Shown here: one piece after another, positions 48,556-58,027 of the stretch | Position numbering within the stretch: position 1 is the stretch's first letter | Layout: each line of letters begins with the position of its first letter | DNA from: Xanthobacteraceae bacterium | Lineage (GTDB): Bacteria > Pseudomonadota > Alphaproteobacteria > Rhizobiales > Xanthobacteraceae | Assembly: GCA_031291475.1 (NCBI GenBank) | Contig: JARLIY010000160.1 | Location: forward strand, 22,305 to 86,304 | Direction of reading: 5' to 3' | Length of the DNA: 64,000 bases | Notes under the pieces: generated by a model | What the model was told of the DNA's origin: nothing | Seen by the model: the letters and a program-made list of their open reading frames with translations, nothing else | Database searches by the model: none | Position numbers and translations under genes: made by a program

Positions 48556-50088
48556 ATGAAGGACATCGTCGACAAGCTCGAAGAGCTGCGCGCCAACGCG
48601 CGCGCCGGCGGCGGCCAAAGACGCGTCGACGCGCAACACAAGCGCGGCAAATTAACCGCGCGCGAGCGCATCGAGCTTTTGATGGACAAGAACTCCTTCG
48701 AGGAGTTCGACATGTTCGTCGAGCATCGCTCCAACGAATTCGGCATGGAAAAGACCAAAATCGCCGGCGACGGCGTGGTCACCGGCTGGGGCACGGTGAA
48801 CGGCCGCAGCATCTTCGTCTTTGCTAAGGACTTCACCGTGTTCGGCGGCGCGCTGTCGGAGACGCACGCGCAGAAGATCATGAAAATCCAGGACATGGCG
48901 ATGCGGGCCCGCGCCCCGATCGTCGGCCTGTTCGACGCCGGCGGCGCCCGCATCCAGGAGGGCGTGGCGGCGCTCGGCGGCTACGGCGAGGTGTTCAAAA
49001 GGAACGTCATCGCCTCGGGCGTCATTCCGCAGATTTCCGTGATCATGGGACCGTGCGCCGGCGGCGACGTCTATTCGCCGGCGATGACCGATTTCATCTT
49101 CATGGTGCGCGACACGAGCTACATGTTCGTCACCGGCCCGGACGTGGTGAAGACGGTGACCAACGAGATCGTCACCGCTGAGGAACTGGGCGGCGCTTCC
49201 GTGCACGCCACCAGATCCTCGATCGCCGACGGCGCCTATGACAACGACGTGGAATGTCTGTTGCAGATGCGCCGCCTGCTCGATTTCCTGCCGCCGAATT
49301 TTTCCGCCGGCGCGCCGGAATGGCCGTCATTCGACGACATTGACCGCATCGAGCCGTCGCTCGACACGCTCGTTCCCGACAATCCGAACAAGCCCTACGA
49401 CATCAAGGAGCTGATCCTCAAAACCGTGGATGAGGGTGACTTCTTCGAACTGTCGGAGACCTTCGCCCGCAACGTCGTCATCGGCTTCGGCAGGATCGCG
49501 GGCCGCACCATCGGCGTTGTCGCCAACCAGCCGATGGTGCTCGCGGGCGTGCTTGACTCAGACGCGAGCCGCAAGGCGGCGCGCTTCGTGCGCTTCTGCG
49601 ACGCCTTCAACATCCCGATCGTGACTTTTGTCGACGTGCCTGGCTTCCTGCCCGGCACCGCGCAGGAATATGGCGGCCTGATCAAACACGGCGCCAAGCT
49701 GTTGTTCGCCTATTCGCAGGCGACCGTGCCGCTCGTCACCGTGATCACGCGCAAGGCCTTCGGCGGCGCTTATGACGTGATGGCGAGCAAGCACATCGGC
49801 GGCGACGTCAATTACGCCTGGCCGACGGCGCAGATCGCGGTGATGGGCGCCAAGGGCGCGGTCGAGATCATCTTCCGCGCCGACATCGGCGACCCGGAGA
49901 AGATTGCCGCGCGCACCCGCGAATACGAGGAGCGGTTTCTCTCGCCCTTCATCGCCGCCGAACGCGGCTATATCGACGACGTGATCATGCCGTCGACGAC
50001 GCGCCCGCGCATCGCGCGCGCTCTCGCCATGCTGCGCGGCAAGACGGTGGAGATGCCCGGGCGAAAGCACGACAACTTGCCGGTGTAG
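48556..50088 (+). CDS. pccB: Acyl-CoA (propionyl-CoA) carboxylase beta subunit
   Basis: 510 residues. The crotonase-like carboxyltransferase has [21 protein letters not shown] and [17 protein letters not shown] in the N half and [17 protein letters not shown] and [17 protein letters not shown] in the C half. Length and motifs fit PccB. The biotinylated alpha subunit is not in the window. It would convert propionyl-CoA to methylmalonyl-CoA. Confidence 0.93.
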   Translation: MKDIVDKLEELRANARAGGGQRRVDAQHKRGKLTARERIELLMDKNSFEEFDMFVEHRSNEFGMEKTKIAGDGVVTGWGTVNGRSIFVFAKDFTVFGGALSETHAQKIMKIQDMAMRARAPIVGLFDAGGARIQEGVAALGGYGEVFKRNVIASGVIPQISVIMGPCAGGDVYSPAMTDFIFMVRDTSYMFVTGPDVVKTVTNEIVTAEELGGASVHATRSSIADGAYDNDVECLLQMRRLLDFLPPNFSAGAPEWPSFDDIDRIEPSLDTLVPDNPNKPYDIKELILKTVDEGDFFELSETFARNVVIGFGRIAGRTIGVVANQPMVLAGVLDSDASRKAARFVRFCDAFNIPIVTFVDVPGFLPGTAQEYGGLIKHGAKLLFAYSQATVPLVTVITRKAFGGAYDVMASKHIGGDVNYAWPTAQIAVMGAKGAVEIIFRADIGDPEKIAARTREYEERFLSPFIAAERGYIDDVIMPSTTRPRIARALAMLRGKTVEMPGRKHDNLPV

Positions 50089-50114
50089 CGACTTCGGTGG
50101 AAAGGTGAGCGGCC

Positions 50115-50546
50115 ATGAGTACGGAAGCGAACCTGCAAACCGTGCGCAACTATTTCGCCGCGTGCAACACCGGCGATCTTGATGCGCTCAAGAGCACGCT
50201 TGATGCCGACGTCGCGCACTACTTCCTGCCGGAGATCAACAAACCGGTCAGGGGCAGCGAGCAGCTCGCGCGCTATTGGCGCGCGTTTCACATCGTCTAC
50301 AAACCGGTCTGGCGCATCGACCATGCGCTGGCCAACGGCGACGAGGTCGTGGTCGAATGGAGTTGCGCTTATCTGCCGAAAGGCAAACCCGATCGCATGA
50401 TGTTTCGCGGCATTGATTGGAACCTGCTCAAGGCGGCCCGCATCGTGGAGATTCGCGCTTATTACCAGCACGAGGAAAGCCGCGATTGCGAGTTGACGGG
50501 GTTTCCCTACAAACAGCGCGGCTATCTGTCGAAGGATGCCCAATAG
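50115..50546 (+). CDS. NTF2-like (SnoaL-type) protein
   Basis: 143 residues, 26 bases after pccB with GGAAAGG upstream. LQTVRNYFAACNTGDLDALKS is the N-terminal helix pair of the NTF2-like fold, and DEVVVEWSCAYLPKG and IVEIRAYYQHEES are core strands. The fold is used by isomerases, dehydratases and ligand-binding proteins, and no specific reaction can be given. Confidence 0.85.
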   Translation: MSTEANLQTVRNYFAACNTGDLDALKSTLDADVAHYFLPEINKPVRGSEQLARYWRAFHIVYKPVWRIDHALANGDEVVVEWSCAYLPKGKPDRMMFRGIDWNLLKAARIVEIRAYYQHEESRDCELTGFPYKQRGYLSKDAQ

Positions 50547-50633
50547 GCCGCCGCCAACGCCACCCTCTCCCATAGGGGCAGAGGGAACGATAGGATGCGC
50601 ACACGGGACACAAACAAAAGGGGAGGCAGCGTC

Positions 50634-51050
50634 ATGCTCAAAGCATCCGTCATTCTCGCCGCCGCGCTCTCCGTCGGCGGCGCCGCGCTGGCGCAGAGCC
50701 CGCCGCAAAATCCGCCGCTCACCCCGTCGCCGGTCAAGCGCAATATCATCAGCAAGACCGAGCTGCCCAATTCGAACTACGAGGTCACGACCGCCGTGGT
50801 GGAGGTCGCGCCCGGCTTCAAGGCGCCGCGCCATATCCATCCCGGCACCGTTACCGCCTACGTGATCGAGGGCGCGTGCTGGTTCGCGCCCGACGGCCAA
50901 CCGGAGACGACCTATACGGCGGGAGAGGCTTTTATGCTGCCCGACCACGCCATCCACGCCGAGGGCGCGGCGACGGCCGACAAGCCCTGCAAGATGTACG
51001 TCGGCTATGTGCTGGAGAAGGGCCAGCCGCTGGCAATCCCGGTGAAATAG
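50634..51050 (+). CDS. Secreted cupin-domain protein
   Basis: 138 residues from ATG 50634; GGGGAGG upstream decides the start. Signal peptide KASVILAAALSVGGAALAQ. The cupin core has APRHIHPGTVTAYVIEG (His pair for metal) and FMLPDHAIHAEGAA. It is probably a periplasmic small-molecule-binding or quercetinase-like protein. The AhpD-like gene follows 38 bases later. Confidence 0.88.
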   Translation: MLKASVILAAALSVGGAALAQSPPQNPPLTPSPVKRNIISKTELPNSNYEVTTAVVEVAPGFKAPRHIHPGTVTAYVIEGACWFAPDGQPETTYTAGEAFMLPDHAIHAEGAATADKPCKMYVGYVLEKGQPLAIPVK

Positions 51051-51088
51051 CGGCGCCGCAACACGTTAAATCAATAAGGAACACAGCT

Positions 51089-51484
51089 ATGACCCCGCGC
51101 GGACCAATCAATTACGGCAACGCGTCGCCCGCAGTGCGCGCGGTGTTCGACGATATCAAGCGCACGCGGCAAATCGACGACGTGAACAATTTCTGGAAAT
51201 ATCTGGCGCACGATCCGCCGACGCTTAAGCGCACCTGGGAGAGCATCAAGGAGGTCATGGCGCCAGGCGCGCTCGACGCGGTGACCAAGGAAATGATCTA
51301 TCTGGCGGTGAGCGTCACCAACGGCTGCAGCTATTGCATCGCCAGCCATGGCGCGGCAGCCCGCAAGGCCGGCATGAGCGAAGCAATGTTCGGCGAGCTG
51401 ATGGCGGTAGTCGGCATGGCCAACGAAACCAACCGGCTCGCCAACGGCTATCGCGTGCCGATCGATCCGGCATTCGAAAAATAA
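51089..51484 (+). CDS. Carboxymuconolactone decarboxylase/AhpD-like protein
   Basis: 131 residues, preceded by AAGGAA. The AhpD signature is complete: Glu in KEMIYLAVSVTNGCSYC, the CxxC (CSYC) and the following His in IASHGAAARKAG. It is a cytoplasmic alkylhydroperoxidase-type thiol protein. A terminator hairpin follows at 51500-51521. Confidence 0.9.
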   Translation: MTPRGPINYGNASPAVRAVFDDIKRTRQIDDVNNFWKYLAHDPPTLKRTWESIKEVMAPGALDAVTKEMIYLAVSVTNGCSYCIASHGAAARKAGMSEAMFGELMAVVGMANETNRLANGYRVPIDPAFEK

Positions 51485-51499
51485 CCCGCAAACGCGAAA

Positions 51500-51521
51500 C
51501 GGCCCGGCGTGAACCGGGCCG
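51500..51521. terminator. Bidirectional hairpin between convergent genes
   Basis: CGGCCCGG and CCGGGCCG form a perfect 8-bp stem with a six-base loop, 15 bases after the AhpD-like stop and before the end of the convergent Pro-rich gene. Confidence 0.7.
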
Positions 51522-51551
51522 CTTGCTGACTTAAATCCTAAAGGCCGCGGG

Positions 51552-51876
51552 TTACTGGGCCGGTGTTGCAGGCGCGGGCGCCGGAGCCGGCGTAACAGGC
51601 GCGGGCTGCGGAGCCAGACCCGGGGTCATCGGCCGGGCCGGGGTCGTCGTGGCCGCGGGCGGTGCCAACGGTGACGGATGGGTGAGCGGCGGTGTAACCG
51701 GCTCATTGGAAGCAAACCGGTTCGGCTCGTGGCCGACACCGACGGCGATGGCCAGCACGACCACCAGGAACACGGCGGCAGCGATCCAGTCCCAAGCGGT
51801 GCCGGTGCGGCCAGCGGCCGGCTCGTAGCCGGTTGCGCATCAGCGGATCGTCGGGATTGCGATAGTCACTCATCAT
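51552..51876 (-). pseudogene. Pro-rich single-helix membrane protein gene, frameshifted
   Basis: GGAGGAG precedes two consecutive ATGs (51876, 51873), and the reading starts MSDYRNPDDPLMRN. Near 51829-51834 the frame must change to give GYEPAAGRTGTAWDWIAAAV, the membrane helix FLVVVLAIAVGVGH and a Pro/Ala-rich tail ending at 51552. With one frame error the 5' and 3' halves together match small Hyphomicrobiales membrane proteins as recalled. It is either a pseudogene or a base-call error. Confidence 0.6.
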
Positions 51877-52079
51877 CTCCTCCTTGCGCAGTTGCTCGCA
51901 TCACAACTTGCCGCGGCCACGCAGGTTCCCGGCCGCCCCTGCGCAAACGAATAGCCGCCTTGCCGGTTGGGCATGACGACGAAGCTTCACAATCGGTGAA
52001 ACTCGGAATCGGGGGTACGCGGCCGCGCCGTGTTGAACGCTGCGGCCAAGCGGCTATTGTGCGCCGGCCGCCTTAGCGT

Positions 52080-52156
52080 GCGCTCGTAGCTCAGCTGGAT
52101 AGAGCATCAGACTTCGAATCTGAGGGTCGGGGGTTCGAATCCCTCCGAGCGCGCCA
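52080..52156 (+). tRNA. tRNA-Arg (anticodon TCG)
   Basis: 77 bases. Acceptor arms GCGCTCG and CGAGCGC pair perfectly, with G as discriminator and encoded CCA. The anticodon loop CTTCGAA between TCAGA and TCTGA gives anticodon TCG, and the T-loop is TTCGAAT. A tRNA is a common integration site, but no integrase is near. Confidence 0.95.
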
Positions 52157-52207
52157 AAAATTCTTCTTGCGATGCGGCACGCCGCAATATTTTGCGTGTT
52201 TTTCTAA

Positions 52208-53419
52208 TCAGCCGATGGAAAAAGCCGGCGGCGGCCGCCAATCGTAGATCCAGTCGTAGTGATGCAAGAGGTGCTTGCCGCCCATGATCCGCATGGCCGC
52301 GTCGCGCACCTCGCCGCCGACGCCGCCGAGGTGATAGCGCGCGCCGGTGCGCGCGGCCAAACGTTGTACGTCGCGCGCGCGCGGGCCGCGCGTGGCGCTG
52401 TAGGTTTGAAGCGCGGCCGCCGCATCGTCGGGATTTTGTGCGAGGCATTGCGCCGCAACGGCGGCGTCCTCGATCGCCATGGCCGCGCCCTGGGCCAAAA
52501 ACGGCAGCATCGGGTGCGCGGCGTCGCCAAGAAGCGCCACCGGTCCCTTCGACCAGCGCGTCAGCGGCCGGCGGTCGTACAGCGCCCATTTCAGCCACGC
52601 CTCGGGCAAGCCGACGAGCGCCCGCGCCGGCGGCGCCCAGGCCTCGGCGGCAAGGCGCGGAACGAGATCGGCGCGGCTTGCCGGCTCGCTCCAGCCGGGC
52701 GTGTTCCAGCTGTCCGCGGTAATCACCACGACGTTGATGGCGCGGCCGGCCTTCACCGGATAGTGCACGAGATGGGCGTCGCGCCCGAGCCACAGATGAA
52801 TGAGCGGCTCGCGAAATTCCGGGAAAACCTCCCGCGCGGGAACGAGACTGCGCCAGGCGGTGCGCCCGGCAAAGCGCGGCGGTTCGTTGCCGGCGATGCG
52901 GTTGCGCGCCGTGGACCACAAGCCGTCGGCGGCAAGAAAAGCGACGCCGCGCTCTTCCGTCGTGCCGGCTTTACCGCGCGCCGAGACGGTGATGCCTTTG
53001 GGATAGGCGACGAAATCTTCCACACGCATGCCGAGCTTGAGCGTGATGTCGAGCTGCCGCGTTACGGCAGCGGCGAGGGCGGCTTGTAAATCGCCGCGAT
53101 GGATCACCCAATAAGGTGCGCCGTAGCGCGCCGCGGCGGCTTCGCCAAGCGGCATGCGCACGATTTCGCGGCCGCTCGCGGCATTAAGCACGCGCAACGC
53201 CGCCGGCGCGGTGGCGAGCGGGCGCAGCCTGTCTTCGAGGCCGAGCTCGATCAGCGTGCGCGCGGCGTTGGGCGAGAGCTGGATGCCGGCGCCGGTTTCC
53301 TCGAGGCGCTCGGCCTGTTCCAGCACCACGGCGCGGAAGCCGTTGCGGGCGAGCGCCAGCGCTGCGGTCAAGCCGCCGATACCGGCTCCGGCAACGATGA
53401 CGACACGCGTGGACGTCAG
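52208..53419 (-). CDS. FAD-dependent monooxygenase (salicylate hydroxylase-like)
   Basis: 403 residues if the start is CTG 53419. The dinucleotide-binding motif VVIVAGAGIGGLTAALALAR requires sequence upstream of the first standard codon (TTG 53371), and no ATG, GTG or TTG exists in that frame before a stop. GCGGAG lies about ten bases upstream of CTG. Other FAD motifs are DGLWSTARN and LLGDAAHPMLPFLAQGAAMAIED. The class hydroxylates aromatic acids with NADH; substrate unknown. The zinc-finger gene precedes it by 22 bases. Confidence 0.85.
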   Translation of the reverse strand: MTSTRVVIVAGAGIGGLTAALALARNGFRAVVLEQAERLEETGAGIQLSPNAARTLIELGLEDRLRPLATAPAALRVLNAASGREIVRMPLGEAAAARYGAPYWVIHRGDLQAALAAAVTRQLDITLKLGMRVEDFVAYPKGITVSARGKAGTTEERGVAFLAADGLWSTARNRIAGNEPPRFAGRTAWRSLVPAREVFPEFREPLIHLWLGRDAHLVHYPVKAGRAINVVVITADSWNTPGWSEPASRADLVPRLAAEAWAPPARALVGLPEAWLKWALYDRRPLTRWSKGPVALLGDAAHPMLPFLAQGAAMAIEDAAVAAQCLAQNPDDAAAALQTYSATRGPRARDVQRLAARTGARYHLGGVGGEVRDAAMRIMGGKHLLHHYDWIYDWRPPPAFSIG

Positions 53420-53441
53420 GACACGCGCTCCGCGAAACCGC

Positions 53442-53687
53442 TCAGGCGCCGGCCTCGTGCAAGGTACATTCCGCCGGCCGCGCGGCGTTCGCTTTCAGGG
53501 TCGGGTCGTAACGGTAGAGCGTCGAGCAATAGGGACAGACGTATTCGCTGTCGTCGCCCATGTCGCAATAGACGTGCGGATGATCGAACGGCGGCTCGGC
53601 GCCGACGCACATGAATTCCTTGGCACCGATCTCGATCACGGCAACGCCGAGATCGTTATGGAAATGAGGAACGATCGTGTCCGCCAT
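53442..53687 (-). CDS. zf-CHCC zinc-finger protein
   Basis: 81 residues from ATG 53687. The zf-CHCC pattern is visible: Cys in KEFMCVGAEPP, His in DHPHVYCDMG, and YVCPYCSTLYRYD. It is related to the mitochondrial complex I subunit NDUFS6 and is found as a free-standing protein in alphaproteobacteria. Operon with the FAD monooxygenase. Confidence 0.88.
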   Translation of the reverse strand: MADTIVPHFHNDLGVAVIEIGAKEFMCVGAEPPFDHPHVYCDMGDDSEYVCPYCSTLYRYDPTLKANAARPAECTLHEAGA

Positions 53688-53767
53688 GCTTTTTGGTCCG
53701 CCTTGCCCGCGGTCACCATAGCGGCCCGCAGGCTCGATTTCCACCGTTCCGCTTCAGGCTATCGCCG

Positions 53768-54973
53768 TCAGCCTTTGACCAGCGGGCAGGCCGGATTGGG
53801 CGGCCCGAAGGCCTGCTCGCCCGGAATATGCGTGAGCATCTTATAATAGTCCCACGGATATTTCGATTCTTCCGGCGTCTTCACCTGCACCAGGATGAGG
53901 TCGTGCACCATCAGATTATCTTCGCGCAGATGCCCGTTGCGGGCGAAAAAGTCCTGGATCGGCGTTTCGCGCATCTTGGCCGCGACTTTGAGCGGATCGT
54001 CGGTGCCGCTCGCCTTGATCGCATTGAGATAATTCATGACCGACGAATAGACGCCGGCCTGCCACATCGTCGGCATGCGGTTGATCTTGGCAAAGTAGCG
54101 ATTCGACCATTCGCGCGTCTGCTCGTCCATGTCCCAGTAGAACGACGTGGTCAGCAACAATCCCTGCGCCGCTTTCAGTCCGAGCGCGTTGACGTCGGTG
54201 ATCAGCACCAGGAGGCCGGCCATCTGCTGGCCGCCCTGGAAGATGCCGAACTCGCCGCCGAGCTTGATGGCATTGACGTTGTCGGGCGGGCCGCTGGCGA
54301 TGCCGATGATTTTCGCCTTGGAGGCCTGCGCTTGGAGAATGAACGACGACAGGTCCGGCGTCGCGAAGGGATGGGAGACCGAGCCCAAAACCTTGCCGCC
54401 GTTTTGCACGATCACCTGCGAGGCGTCGCGCTCGAGCGCATGCCCGAAGGCGTAATCGGCGGTGAGGAAGAACCAGGTGTCGCCGCCACGCTTGGTGACT
54501 TCCTGCGCGGTGCCGACGGCAAGCGCGCGGGTGTCGAACACCCATTGAATGGCGTAAGGCGAACAGAACTTGCCGTGGAAGTCGGCCGTACCGGTCGAAT
54601 GGGTGATGAACAGCTTCTTGCGGTCGTTGGCGACATTCTGCACCGCAAGCCCGACGGCGGAAACCGGCACGTCGACGATCAGGTCGACCTGGTCGCGGTC
54701 GTACCACTGCCGCGCGATGCCGGCGGCGATGTCGGGCTTGATCTGATGGTCGGCGGAGATCACTTGGATCGGCTTGCCCAAAACCTTGCCGCCGAAATCG
54801 TCGACCGCCATCTGAGCGGCCGCAACCGAGCCTGGGCCGGTCGCCGTCGCCGCCGGGCCGGAGAGGTCGGTGAGCACGCCGATCTTCACTACGTCGTCGG
54901 AAACCTGCGCGCTGGCGAAGCCGCCCGGACATGCCAACAGCGCAGTGAGTAAAACGAGCCGCAAGGGTTGCAT
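53768..54973 (-). CDS. ABC transporter substrate-binding protein (branched-chain amino acid type)
   Basis: 401 residues from ATG 54973 with GGAGGAT upstream. Signal peptide LRLVLLTALLACPGGFASAQ. The type-1 binding-protein fold begins VVKIGVLTDLSGPAATATGPG, with AVDDFGGKVLGKPIQVISAD after it. No transport permease or ATPase is in the window, so it may serve a system elsewhere. Homologues bind branched-chain amino acids, amides or aromatic acids. Confidence 0.92.
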   Translation of the reverse strand: MQPLRLVLLTALLACPGGFASAQVSDDVVKIGVLTDLSGPAATATGPGSVAAAQMAVDDFGGKVLGKPIQVISADHQIKPDIAAGIARQWYDRDQVDLIVDVPVSAVGLAVQNVANDRKKLFITHSTGTADFHGKFCSPYAIQWVFDTRALAVGTAQEVTKRGGDTWFFLTADYAFGHALERDASQVIVQNGGKVLGSVSHPFATPDLSSFILQAQASKAKIIGIASGPPDNVNAIKLGGEFGIFQGGQQMAGLLVLITDVNALGLKAAQGLLLTTSFYWDMDEQTREWSNRYFAKINRMPTMWQAGVYSSVMNYLNAIKASGTDDPLKVAAKMRETPIQDFFARNGHLREDNLMVHDLILVQVKTPEESKYPWDYYKMLTHIPGEQAFGPPNPACPLVKG

Positions 54974-55140
54974 CACGATCCTCCCGCCATTTTCGACGTT
55001 TCGCCGCTCTCCGCAGCATGAAAGCTGCCGGCCGAATTGGGCGGGGACGTTTCGGGCCTCGCCGCCGACAAACCTAACGTTATCCGCCGCCCGCATCACC
55101 ATCTTTGTGCACGATCGGCCGGATCGATTATGGTCACCGC

Positions 55141-55893
55141 ATGCCGCATTTCACCCATGACGACGTGGAGATTGCCTTTCTCGACGAGGGGGAGGGCGAG
55201 CCGATCGTGCTGGTGCACGGCTTTGCCTCCAACAAGGAGGTGAACTGGGTCTATCCGGGCTGGGTGACGACGCTGACCCGGACCGGCCGTCGCGTCATCG
55301 CGCTCGACAATCGCGGCCACGGCAAATCGACCAAGCTCTACGACCCGGCCGCCTATCGCAGCAGCATCATGGCCGAGGACCTGCGCGCGCTGATCGATCA
55401 CCTGGGCATCCCGCGCGCCGACGTCATGGGCTATTCGCTGGGGGCGCGCATCGCGGCTTTCCTGGCCCTGGCGCATCCGCAGCGCGTGCGCTCGGCCGTG
55501 TTCGGCGGGCTGGGCATTCATCTGGTCGAGGGCACCGGGCCACCGGAAACGATCGCGCGGGCGTTGGAGGCGCCGGGGCGGGACGACGTCTCCGACCCGA
55601 CCGGTCACACCTATCGCGTCTTTGCCGAAAAGACCCATTCCGATTTGCGGGCGCTCGCCGCATGCATCAAGGGCGCGCACCAGACGTTGAGTCGGGAGGA
55701 GGCGGGCCGGATCGCGGTGCCGGTTCTGGTGGCCGTCGGCGGCAACGATGCGGTGGCCGGCTCTGCCGAGGCACTCGCCGCCCTCATCCCCGGCGCGCAG
55801 GCGCTCGATATTCCCGGCCGCGATCACATGCTCGCCGTTGGGGACCGGGCGTTCAAAGCGGGTGTGGTCGAATTCCTGGCCCGGCGGCCCTGA
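55141..55893 (+). CDS. Alpha/beta-fold hydrolase
   Basis: 250 residues from ATG 55141. VLVHGFASNKEVNW is the oxyanion segment, GYSLGARIAAF holds the nucleophile Ser, and GRDHMLAVGD the catalytic His, while VAVGGNDAVAG carries the acid. It is a cytoplasmic esterase-like enzyme without assigned substrate, divergent from the binding-protein gene. Confidence 0.9.
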   Translation: MPHFTHDDVEIAFLDEGEGEPIVLVHGFASNKEVNWVYPGWVTTLTRTGRRVIALDNRGHGKSTKLYDPAAYRSSIMAEDLRALIDHLGIPRADVMGYSLGARIAAFLALAHPQRVRSAVFGGLGIHLVEGTGPPETIARALEAPGRDDVSDPTGHTYRVFAEKTHSDLRALAACIKGAHQTLSREEAGRIAVPVLVAVGGNDAVAGSAEALAALIPGAQALDIPGRDHMLAVGDRAFKAGVVEFLARRP

Positions 55894-56037
55894 TCGCTGG
55901 GCAGCTCGGCCATTGGCCTCGTTAGCCTCGGCCAAAGGCCCTGTCGGCCGGCCATTGGCGGCTGGCTGCCGACCCCCTGGAATCTGCCCCACGCCGTCCC
56001 AATTATGCTAGAAGCGCGTCCTCCGGGAGACAGGCCC

Positions 56038-56853
56038 ATGGCGCAATCGCAGGCAAAACCGGCACTCGATAAGGTCGATCCAGTGTGGGTGCGCATCCGC
56101 CGCGAAGCGGAGGAGGTGGCGCGGCGTGAGCCGGAATTCGCCACCTTCATCTATTCGACCATCCTGCACCACGACACGGTCGAGGCGGCCATCATCTACC
56201 GGCTGGCGGAGCGGCTCGACCATCCGGCGCTGTCCGGCGGGTTGATCCGGCAGGCCTATGCGGACGCGCTTCGCGACACACCCGCGATCGGGGAAGCCTT
56301 CCGCGCCGATCTGATGGCGACCGTCGATCGCGATCCAGCGACGCACCGCCTGATCGAGCCGGTGCTTTATTACAAGGGCTTCCACGCCATCCAGACGCAC
56401 CGTTTGATGCATTGGCTTTGGGGCAAGGGACGAAGCGATTTCGCGCTTTATTTGCAGAGCCGCGCCTCGGCGGTGTTTCAATGCGACATCCACCCGGCCG
56501 CGCGCATCGGGCGCGGCATCTTCCTCGATCACGCCACCGGACTCGTGGTCGGCGAGACCGCCGTCATTGAGGACGACGTCTCGATGCTGCACGGCGTAAC
56601 GCTCGGCGGCACCGGCAAGGAGCACGAAGATCGTCATCCCAAGATCCGCTACGGTGTGATGATCGGCGCCGGCGCCAAGGTTTTGGGCAACATCGAGGTT
56701 GGGCATTGCGCGCGCATCGCAGCCGGTTCCGTGGTGATCAAGCCGGTGCCGAACAACGTCACCGTCGCCGGCGTGCCGGCGCGGGTCGTGGGCGCCGCCG
56801 GCTGCCCCGATCCGGCGCGGACCATGGATCAGATGTTTCCCGACGAGATTTGA
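56038..56853 (+). CDS. cysE: Serine O-acetyltransferase
   Basis: 271 residues from ATG 56038 with GGGAGA upstream. The helical N-terminal domain is followed by the left-handed beta helix: ATGLVVGETAVIEDDVSML, HGVTLGGTGKEHEDRHPKI and GAGAKVLGNIEVGHCARIA. Catalytic Asp/His pairs are in FQCDIHPAARIG and DHATG. It makes O-acetylserine for cysteine synthesis and is the only clear assimilatory sulfur gene left intact in the window. Confidence 0.95.
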   Translation: MAQSQAKPALDKVDPVWVRIRREAEEVARREPEFATFIYSTILHHDTVEAAIIYRLAERLDHPALSGGLIRQAYADALRDTPAIGEAFRADLMATVDRDPATHRLIEPVLYYKGFHAIQTHRLMHWLWGKGRSDFALYLQSRASAVFQCDIHPAARIGRGIFLDHATGLVVGETAVIEDDVSMLHGVTLGGTGKEHEDRHPKIRYGVMIGAGAKVLGNIEVGHCARIAAGSVVIKPVPNNVTVAGVPARVVGAAGCPDPARTMDQMFPDEI

Positions 56854-56937
56854 TCGCAGTCGTCGCCGCGTGCTATGCGGCTTGGCGCGTCGGGACGCCA
56901 GCAGATCGTTTCGGGATCATGTTTTAGGAGACACGCG

Positions 56938-57147
56938 GTGGATTTGCAGGAAGTAAAAAAGCTCGACGCTTACCTCAAGAAGCTGTTCGGCAATCCGCGC
57001 ATGCGCGTCGTGCCGCGGCCGAAAAAAGACGATTCGGCCGAGGTCTATGTCGGCGATGAGTTTATCGGCGTGCTGTTTGTCGACGACGAGGACGACGAGC
57101 GTTCCTACAATTTCCAGATGGCCATCCTGGGCACCGATCTGGAGTAG
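56938..57147 (+). CDS. DUF3126 family protein
   Basis: 69 residues from GTG 56938, with AGGAG upstream. DLQEVKKLDAYLKKLFGNP and EVYVGDEFIGVLFVDDEDD match the DUF3126 family of small alphaproteobacterial proteins. No function known. Confidence 0.88.
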   Translation: MDLQEVKKLDAYLKKLFGNPRMRVVPRPKKDDSAEVYVGDEFIGVLFVDDEDDERSYNFQMAILGTDLE

Positions 57148-57201
57148 CGGACGACGGCGGACAGACGGCGGCGGACGGAAAGAAGACAAGCGTACCAGCT
57201 T

Positions 57202-57963
57202 TCATCTGTCGTCCGTTCTCCGTCGTCCGTATTCCGCCCGCGGATGAAGCTGAGACATCAGCCGGTCGAAATCGGCGGCGACATTGCGCCAATCCTTGAG
57301 CCATTCGCGCGGAAAGCGCAAAGTGATCTCGGCGGCATCCAGCGAGCGCTCCTGGATGCAGGTGCCGGGCACGGTGCGCACGGGCCGTGAGCAGCGGGCA
57401 AAGAACCGCTCGGGTTTTTCCGCGAAGTAGACGAGGTCTTCCCCCTCATAGGGCGTGCCGGCGCGGAACGGCAGGATGGCGAGCCCGTCCGGGCCTGCGC
57501 TCGCCTGCGCTTCGATGTAGCGCGGATAGATCGTGCGTAGCCGCTCGGCCGGCGCCAAGACCGTGCCCAGCCCGGCGATGGTGACGAACAGCCGGTCGTC
57601 GGCAACGGCGGGGGGCAGCGCGCCGTCGCCACCCAGTGCAGCGGGTTTGCCGGCTTCGGCGTCCGCCTCCGGCGGAAGGAGCGAGGGCCATAGAAAGACG
57701 AGGTCGAGCCGCTCGTGTGCGCCGGGATGGCGCTGCACCGGCGCGCGGATCGCTGCCGGCGGCACGTTGAACAATACGCCCACGACCGTGACCGGAATCG
57801 CCGGCGCGTCGAGCCTGACCGGGGCTTTCGGCCAGGTCGGCCACAGCTCGTAGGATACGAAGATTCCGGCGGCGGCGATCAGCACGACGAGGAGGGCAAG
57901 CGGCAGCAACAGGCCGCGGGACCTGCGATGGAATCGGTAGCGTTGAACCGTGTGCGCCGTCAT
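57202..57963 (-). CDS. Single-helix membrane protein, unassigned
   Basis: 253 residues. A basic start is followed by one helix (GLLLPLALLVVLIAAAGIFV), then a periplasmic domain with APVQRHPGAHERLDLVFLWP, DRLFVTIAGLGTVLAPAERL and PGTCIQERSLDAAEITLRF. The two cysteines in FARCSRPVRTVPGTC may form a disulfide. The last codons overlap a short inverted repeat. A candidate CtrA site lies upstream at 58028-58042. Confidence 0.75.
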   Translation of the reverse strand: MTAHTVQRYRFHRRSRGLLLPLALLVVLIAAAGIFVSYELWPTWPKAPVRLDAPAIPVTVVGVLFNVPPAAIRAPVQRHPGAHERLDLVFLWPSLLPPEADAEAGKPAALGGDGALPPAVADDRLFVTIAGLGTVLAPAERLRTIYPRYIEAQASAGPDGLAILPFRAGTPYEGEDLVYFAEKPERFFARCSRPVRTVPGTCIQERSLDAAEITLRFPREWLKDWRNVAADFDRLMSQLHPRAEYGRRRTDDR

Positions 57964-58027
57964 CGGTTGCGTGGCCGCCTTTCGCGAATCAACGGTGAGT
58001 ATCGCACGGGTGCCGGCAGCGCCGGCG

